Below are positions 6,387-9,917 of a DNA stretch of 9,917 bases, in pieces. The stretch is taken from NCBI GenBank assembly GCA_946183175.1, contig CAMHBH010000076.1, positions 1 through 9,917 on the forward strand, given 5' to 3'. This stretch comes from an uncultured Oscillibacter sp. Lineage in GTDB: Bacteria; Bacillota; Clostridia; Oscillospirales; Oscillospiraceae. Below the pieces are notes generated by a model, which searched no databases, was not told the DNA's origin, and saw only the letters and a program-made list of their open reading frames with translations. Position numbers and translations under genes: made by a program. How positions within the stretch are numbered: position 1 is the first letter of the stretch; every line of letters begins with the position of its first letter.

Positions 6387-6989
6387 TTGCGAAAACTGGC
6401 CTTTGCACTCATGATATTTCTTTGCTTGTGGCTTTCGGCCTGCGGCGAGGACGCCGAACCCGGCGCGAACGCCTACAGGCTACGCTATCAGGAGGCGGGC
6501 GGCTGTACGATGACGGCGACGGTACGCTGTACGGAGTACGGCGCGCCCTGGGAGGCCGTGCTGTCGTGTGCGTACGCCCCGGACGGCGAACGCGTGATAG
6601 AGGTCGTGTCGCCGGAGACTATCGCGGGCGTCAAGGTTGTACTCGACGGCGATACCCGGCAGTTACAGTCGGACGGGCGGCGGCTCAACGCCGGACGCGT
6701 CAGCGCGGAGGGAATCAGCCCGGCGGACGCGCTCCCCGCCCTCGTCGACGCCCTCCGCAACGGCTGGTTACTCGAAGAAAACGAGGAAGATTACAACGGC
6801 GTTGCCTGTACGCGCCTTCTGCTTGACACAACAGGCGCGGCGGGCGAAAAGCTCTACTTTACCATCTGGCTCAACCGCGCCGACGCTACGCCCGTACGCG
6901 GGGAAATCGCCGTCGGAGAGGAAACCGTCATGTCCGCGGAGTTTACATCGTTCTCGTTTTCTGGTACAATAGAGGAAACGGCTTCATAG
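6387..6989 (+). CDS. LolA-like lipoprotein (YdcC-type position upstream of alr)
   Basis: The product has 200 residues. The N-terminus (M)RKLAFALMIFLCLWLSAC is a lipoprotein signal with an LSAC lipobox ending at Cys19, so it should be anchored outside the membrane. The mature part alternates short hydrophobic strands (MTATVRCTEY, WEAVLSCAYAPD, GVKVVLDGDTRQL, KLYFTIWLNRADATPVRGEI). This is reminiscent of the LolA/LolB half-barrel fold of outer-membrane lipoprotein carriers and of sporulation-linked lipoproteins such as B. subtilis YdcC. The fold is inferred from pattern and from position: B. subtilis has acpS-ydcC-alr-mazE-mazF, and here a lipoprotein likewise precedes alr. No ATG start is plausible: ATG 6411 leaves too short a signal, with no basic residues before the hydrophobic stretch. 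The start must therefore be TTG, at 6387 or 6369. Its ligand is unknown. Its last 16 codons also contain the alr promoter. Confidence 0.75.
   Translation: MRKLAFALMIFLCLWLSACGEDAEPGANAYRLRYQEAGGCTMTATVRCTEYGAPWEAVLSCAYAPDGERVIEVVSPETIAGVKVVLDGDTRQLQSDGRRLNAGRVSAEGISPADALPALVDALRNGWLLEENEEDYNGVACTRLLLDTTGAAGEKLYFTIWLNRADATPVRGEIAVGEETVMSAEFTSFSFSGTIEETAS
6942..6970 (+). promoter_or_regulatory. Promoter of alr inside the end of the lipoprotein gene
   Basis: TTTACA (6942-6947), a 17-base spacer and TACAAT (6965-6970) preceded by TGG. All elements lie within coding sequence; the lipoprotein stop is at 6987-6989. Transcription should start near 6977, giving a leader of about 37 bases with AAGGAGG at 6999-7005. 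The arrangement lets alr and mazF be transcribed independently of cls-nnrD. Confidence 0.8.
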
Positions 6990-7013
6990 GCCGTAAACAA
7001 GGAGGAAACGCAT

Positions 7014-8231
7014 ATGGAAGAAGAGATACTCCGCCGGACGTGGGCGGAAATCGACATGGACGCCCTGTCCCACAACTACCGCGCCGCGCGGGAGAGAATC
7101 GGCCCCGGCGTCAAATACTTGGGCGTGGTCAAGGCCGACGCCTACGGGCACGGGGCCGTACAGGTTTCACGGAAACTCCAGTCGCTGGGCTGTGACTACC
7201 TGGCGGTGTCCAGTCTCGACGAGGCGCGCGAACTCCGGCGCGGCGGCGTCACCATGCCCGTACTCATCCTCGGGCACACGCCCCCCGAAATGACGCCGCA
7301 ACTTATCCGGCACGACCTCACGCAGACGGTCTCCGCGCTGGCCAAGGCGGAGGAATACAGTCAGGCGGCACAGGCGGCGGGCGGCGTCCTACGGGTACAT
7401 ATCAAAGTCGATACGGGCATGTCGCGCTTAGGCTTCCTCGTGCGCGGGGAGCATTTCGCGGGCGGCGTCGACGCCATCGCGACGGCCTGCGCCCTGCCCA
7501 ACCTCGACGCGGAGGGAATCTTTACCCACTTCTCCACGTCCGATTCCGACGACCCCGGCGACCGCGCCTACGCTATGGAACAGTTCAACGTGTTTCTGTC
7601 CGTCCTCGACGCCCTCGCCGCGCGCGGACGCGGTTTCCGTCTCCGGCACTGCGCCAACAGCGGCGCACTCGCCCGGTACCCGGAAACGTTCCTCGACATG
7701 GTACGCCCCGGTATCGCCCTCTACGGCCTCGGCGACGACGCCGATACCCTCGGCCTGCGCCCTGTCATGTCGCTTTACTCCTGCGTGTCGACTATCAAGG
7801 TTTTCGACGCCGACACCCCCGTCAGCTACGGGCGGCTGTACCGTACCCCGGACAGGCGGCGCGTGGGCGTGTTGCCCGTCGGCTACGCGGACGGGCTGTT
7901 CCGGGGCTTCTCGAACCGCCTCGCCCTCTGGACCCCCGGCGGCCCCGCCCCCGTACTCGGGCGTATCTGCATGGACATGACGATGGTCGACCTCTCCGGG
8001 CTTCCCGGCATTCACGTCGGCGACACGCTCGAAATTTTCGGCCCGCACCAGTCCGCCAACGCCCTCGCCGCCATGCTGGACACGATTCCCTATGAACTCG
8101 TCTGCGCCGTCAGTAAGCGTGTCCCGCGCCTGTACAAGGAACGCGGACAGGTGACGGAACGCAGTCTCCGGATTCTCGGACAGGACGCGCTTTCGGCCCC
8201 GCACGCCCCCGCCCCCGGCGGCATAGGATAA
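7014..8231 (+). CDS. alr: Alanine racemase
   Basis: This cytoplasmic pyridoxal-phosphate enzyme interconverts L- and D-alanine and supplies D-Ala for peptidoglycan. The product has 405 residues, slightly longer than the usual 370-390 because of a proline/alanine-rich tail. Features seen in order are: Lys40 in VVKADAYGHG, the PLP Schiff-base lysine; KVDTGMSRLGF; CANSGAL; MVRPGIALYG; the second catalytic base Tyr272 in VSYGRLYRT; VLPVGYADGL; and RICMDMTMVDLS. The N-terminal TIM barrel and C-terminal beta domain are both complete. AAGGAGG (6999-7005) is 8 bases before the ATG. It has a dedicated promoter within the preceding gene. It is followed by mazF with a 118-base gap. In B. subtilis alr directly precedes mazEF, so the neighbourhood is a conserved one. 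Confidence 0.97.
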   Translation: MEEEILRRTWAEIDMDALSHNYRAARERIGPGVKYLGVVKADAYGHGAVQVSRKLQSLGCDYLAVSSLDEARELRRGGVTMPVLILGHTPPEMTPQLIRHDLTQTVSALAKAEEYSQAAQAAGGVLRVHIKVDTGMSRLGFLVRGEHFAGGVDAIATACALPNLDAEGIFTHFSTSDSDDPGDRAYAMEQFNVFLSVLDALAARGRGFRLRHCANSGALARYPETFLDMVRPGIALYGLGDDADTLGLRPVMSLYSCVSTIKVFDADTPVSYGRLYRTPDRRRVGVLPVGYADGLFRGFSNRLALWTPGGPAPVLGRICMDMTMVDLSGLPGIHVGDTLEIFGPHQSANALAAMLDTIPYELVCAVSKRVPRLYKERGQVTERSLRILGQDALSAPHAPAPGGIG

Positions 8232-8305
8232 GCAGGAATTTGTCCCGGGCGGGTATAAATTCCGTCCCTGTGTGGGAGACTGAAAGTGGCCTTGTCAAGC
8301 GCGGA

Positions 8306-8323
8306 ACCCGCCGCGCGGCGGGT
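8306..8323. repeat. 18-base perfect palindrome between alr and mazF
   Basis: ACCCGCCGC directly joined to its reverse complement GCGGCGGGT. As RNA it folds into a 7-bp stem with a GCGC loop; as DNA it is a good dyad for a dimeric repressor. ACTTCTTT follows, which is T-rich but not a clean T-run, so a weak terminator after alr is also possible. It ends 9 bases before the mazF ribosome binding site. I found no convincing mazF promoter in 8232-8349: TATAAA at 8254-8259 has no partner -35. Confidence 0.65.
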
Positions 8324-8332
8324 ACTTCTTTC

Positions 8333-8339
8333 GGTGGAG
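8333..8339 (+). promoter_or_regulatory. Ribosome binding site fixing the mazF start
   Basis: GGTGGAG is the only Shine-Dalgarno-like sequence before mazF. It is 10 bases from the GTG at 8350 but only 1 base from the GTG at 8341, which argues for the later start. Confidence 0.55.
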
Positions 8340-8349
8340 TGTGAACTTT

Positions 8350-8718
8350 GTGGATACGACTGTCAGACGCGGCGACATTTACTACGCCGACCTCTCCCCC
8401 GTGGTAGGCAGTGAACAGGGCGGTGTCCGGCCCGTACTGATTATCCAGAACGATACCGGCAACCGCTACAGCCCTACTGTGATTGCGGCGGCGATTACTT
8501 CCCAGACCGGGAAGGCCCGCCTCCCCACTCACATAAACCTTCCGGTCAACGCAAACTCCGGCCTCAGTCGGAACTCCGTGATTCTGCTCGAGCAGATTCG
8601 CACGCTCGACAAAAAGCGCCTGCGGGAACGGATGGGACACATTGAGGAGAACATGATGACCAAAGTCGACGAGGCGATAGCCGTCAGCTTCGGCCTGCCC
8701 CGCGACCAACTGGTGTAA
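8350..8718 (+). CDS. mazF: MazF/PemK-family mRNA interferase toxin (EndoA)
   Basis: This ribosome-independent endoribonuclease cuts single-stranded RNA at short sequences and is normally held inactive by a MazE antitoxin. The product of 122 residues matches the usual 110-125 and is very close to the B. subtilis EndoA type. It shows RRGDIYYADLSPVVGSEQGG, RPVLIIQND, YSPTVIAAAITSQ, LPTHINL and SVILLEQIRTLDKKRL. The catalytic pair equivalent to B. subtilis Arg25 and Thr48 is present as Arg27 and Thr50, so the toxin should be active. GTG 8350 is preferred from ribosome binding site spacing; GTG 8341 would add three residues. No mazE-like gene lies between alr and mazF, although that is its place in B. 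subtilis: the gap is too short and contains no credible frame with a ribosome binding site. The antitoxin may be encoded elsewhere, or control may be different. It is probably read from the alr promoter. Confidence 0.94.
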   Translation: MDTTVRRGDIYYADLSPVVGSEQGGVRPVLIIQNDTGNRYSPTVIAAAITSQTGKARLPTHINLPVNANSGLSRNSVILLEQIRTLDKKRLRERMGHIEENMMTKVDEAIAVSFGLPRDQLV

Positions 8719-8723
8719 AATCC

Positions 8724-8747
8724 GCCCTCCCGGGAAACCGGGAGGGC
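8724..8747 (+). terminator. GC hairpin with GAAA tetraloop after mazF
   Basis: GCCCTCCCGG (8724-8733), loop GAAA and CCGGGAGGGC (8738-8747) form a perfect 10-bp stem closed by a very stable GNRA-type loop, starting 5 bases after the mazF stop. The tail is GTTCGCGC, not a T-run. Its position and stability make it the likely 3' end of the alr-mazF message, by termination or by exonuclease blocking. Confidence 0.6.
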
Positions 8748-8919
8748 GTTCGCGCGCCATGCCGGGAGACTGGAAACCGGGCCGCTTTCGTTGACATTGT
8801 CGCTGATTCGCCTGGAGAACCGAGTGGCAAAACGTGCGGCGGCCTTACATATATTGGAAAGCCGCGCCTCAAAAGTCCCACAAAAGGGAAAAGTCTGGCC
8901 GACAAATTTTTGTGGCATA

Positions 8920-8949
8920 TTGCAAAAACAGTTCGGGGTATGGTAAAAT
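8920..8949 (+). promoter_or_regulatory. Promoter of the EAL-domain gene (extended -10)
   Basis: TTGCAA (8920-8925), an 18-base spacer and TAAAAT (8944-8949) preceded by TGG. Transcription should start near 8956, giving a leader of about 47 bases. The stretch between the mazF hairpin and this promoter (8748-8919) holds no gene that I can support. It does contain a lone TTGACA (8791-8796) with no -10 partner. Confidence 0.75.
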
Positions 8950-8952
8950 AGC

Positions 8953-8985
8953 GGGGCGCAAAGGGAAGGGAAGCGCTCCCGCCCC
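8953..8985 (+). other. Possible 5' leader hairpin of the EAL gene
   Basis: GGGGCG (8953-8958) and CGCCCC (8980-8985) pair perfectly across a purine-rich loop, ending 4 bases before AGGAGG (8990-8995). Part of the left arm may lie upstream of the transcription start. I see no known cyclic-di-GMP riboswitch core here. Confidence 0.25.
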
Positions 8986-9002
8986 TGAGAGGAGGAGACA
9001 CT

Positions 9003-9917
9003 ATGTCCGAACTATCGAAAAATTCCGAACTGGAACAGTACATCGTCGACCATCTGGACGAGGCCATCGAAAAGAACTACATCAAGCCTTACTTCCAGCC
9101 GGTCATACGGACTGTTTCCCGGCAGTTGTGCGGCATGGAGGCCCTTGCTCGCTGGGACGACCCAATCTGGGGACTTCTACCCCCCGGCAGTTTCATCGAC
9201 GTTCTCGAACGCCACCGCAGGATTCACGAACTCGATTCCTACATTGTCCGCCAGGTCTGCACGCTCTACCGCGAGGCCGTACAGGGCCGGGGCGTGCTGA
9301 TTCCGATTTCCATTAACCTGTCGCGCCTGGACTACGAGCTCTGCGACATCTTCGAGGTCGTCGAGGAGGCCGTACAGGCCAATATGATGCCCCGGAGCTT
9401 CCTGTGTATCGAGATAACCGAAAGCGCCCTCAACGAGAACGGCGCGCTCATGCACCAGTATATAGACCGCTTCCGGAACGCCGGGTATCAGGTCTGGATG
9501 GACGACTTCGGGAGCGGCTATTCCTCCCTGAACGTCCTGAAGGACTTCCTTTTCGACGAGCTGAAAGTCGACATGTGGTTCCTGAGCGATTTCCACCAGA
9601 GGTCGCGGAAGATTCTCTCGTCCATTGTCCACATGGCCAAGGAAATCGAAATCCAGACGCTGGTCGAGGGCGTCGAGACCGAGGAGCAGTTCCGCTTCCT
9701 GCGCAACATCGGCTTCGAGAAAGTACAGGGCTACTTGTTCGGAAAGCCCATGCCGTACTTGGAGTGTATCCGGCACGTACTCGAACAGGGGCTTTCGGTC
9801 GAGGCGCCCATGCACCGGGGCTACTACGACCAGTTAGGGCGGCTGGACGTGCTGAGCGCGACGCCGTTCCTGTCGCCGGACGACCGCAAGAGCCTGATTT
9901 CCGGGCGCGAGCTCAAC
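9003..9917 (+). CDS. EAL-domain cyclic-di-GMP phosphodiesterase, 5' part only
   Basis: The frame is open for 305 codons and continues past the window end. It starts at ATG 9003 with GGAGGAG (8991-8997) 5 bases upstream. After a short helical N-terminus the EAL domain spans about residues 20-258. It hydrolyses cyclic-di-GMP to linear pGpG. The residues expected for metal binding and catalysis are all present: Glu46 in EALARW, Asn105 in INLS, Glu137 in IEITES, Asp167-Asp168 in DDFGSGYSSL, Lys188 and Asp190 in ELKVD, Glu222 in LVEGVET and Gln242 in VQGYLFGKPM. An active enzyme is therefore predicted. No GGDEF domain, signal peptide or membrane segment precedes it, so it is cytoplasmic. From about residue 260 a region with GYYDQLGRLDVLS and PFLSPDDRK begins, which does not belong to the EAL domain and may lead into a sensory domain beyond the window. 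It has its own promoter and is separated from mazF by 284 bases, so it is an independent unit. Confidence 0.92.
   Translation, partial: MSELSKNSELEQYIVDHLDEAIEKNYIKPYFQPVIRTVSRQLCGMEALARWDDPIWGLLPPGSFIDVLERHRRIHELDSYIVRQVCTLYREAVQGRGVLIPISINLSRLDYELCDIFEVVEEAVQANMMPRSFLCIEITESALNENGALMHQYIDRFRNAGYQVWMDDFGSGYSSLNVLKDFLFDELKVDMWFLSDFHQRSRKILSSIVHMAKEIEIQTLVEGVETEEQFRFLRNIGFEKVQGYLFGKPMPYLECIRHVLEQGLSVEAPMHRGYYDQLGRLDVLSATPFLSPDDRKSLISGRELN

Noticed and set aside
8254..8259. TATAAA as a mazF promoter
   Set aside because: No acceptable -35 at 16-18 bases and no TG extension, unlike the other promoters here.
8950..9002. Cyclic-di-GMP riboswitch in the EAL leader
   Set aside because: The leader is only about 50 bases and lacks the conserved GEMM core; only a simple 6-bp stem is visible.
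1..9917. Defence island, prophage or mobile element
   Set aside because: All genes are housekeeping or common chromosomal types, co-oriented and with uniform codon use; no integrase, transposase or terminal repeats are seen. A lone mazF at the alr locus is its usual chromosomal setting.

Overview
The window looks like chromosomal DNA of a GC-rich (about 60% by eye) low-GC-relative, i.e. a member of the Clostridia, most likely the Oscillospiraceae/Ruminococcaceae group. The reasons are strong AGGAGG-type ribosome binding sites, SigA-type promoters with extended -10 elements, Gram-positive lipoproteins, meso-diaminopimelate synthesis (DapF), and the Firmicutes gene order nnrD / LolA-like lipoprotein / alr / mazF. 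The taxonomic placement is inference. All ten genes lie on the + strand. I see no tRNA, rRNA, CRISPR array, insertion sequence or phage gene.

Layout. 1-476: 3' end of a D-Ala-D-Ala carboxypeptidase (PBP5/DacF type). 477-705: non-coding stretch with two copies of a CCTCCCCCGTTG element, one of them forming a perfect hairpin, then an extended -10 promoter. 706-1548: dapF. 1549-1695: promoter and leader. 1696-3297: a beta-CASP metallo-beta-lactamase ribonuclease, followed 7 bases later by a small lipoprotein of unknown function (3305-3781). After a GC hairpin come cls (3861-5447), nnrD (5464-6366) and a LolA-like lipoprotein (6387-6989), closely packed. The end of that lipoprotein gene carries a promoter for alr (7014-8231). 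mazF (8350-8718) follows after a 118-base gap containing an 18-base perfect palindrome. After another GC hairpin and a 284-base non-coding stretch with its own promoter, an EAL-domain cyclic-di-GMP phosphodiesterase starts at 9003 and runs off the window.

How the genes fit together. The carboxypeptidase, DapF and Alr all act on peptidoglycan peptides (trimming D-Ala, making meso-DAP, making D-Ala). Cls makes cardiolipin for the membrane, NnrD repairs damaged NAD(P)H, and two lipoproteins sit on the cell surface. The beta-CASP enzyme and MazF both cut RNA, and the EAL protein lowers cyclic-di-GMP. This is mostly a housekeeping neighbourhood, not an island.

The most striking observation is not a gene. 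The tetranucleotide GATC does not occur once in 9,917 bases, although roughly 35 would be expected at this composition. About 100 ATC trinucleotides are present and none is preceded by G. Isoleucine codons following a G-ending codon are always ATT or ATA. This points to strong selection against GATC. Other points worth a look are a mazF with no mazE in its expected place, a palindrome in front of mazF, a promoter inside a coding sequence, and a recurring GGGAGG hairpin after gene ends.
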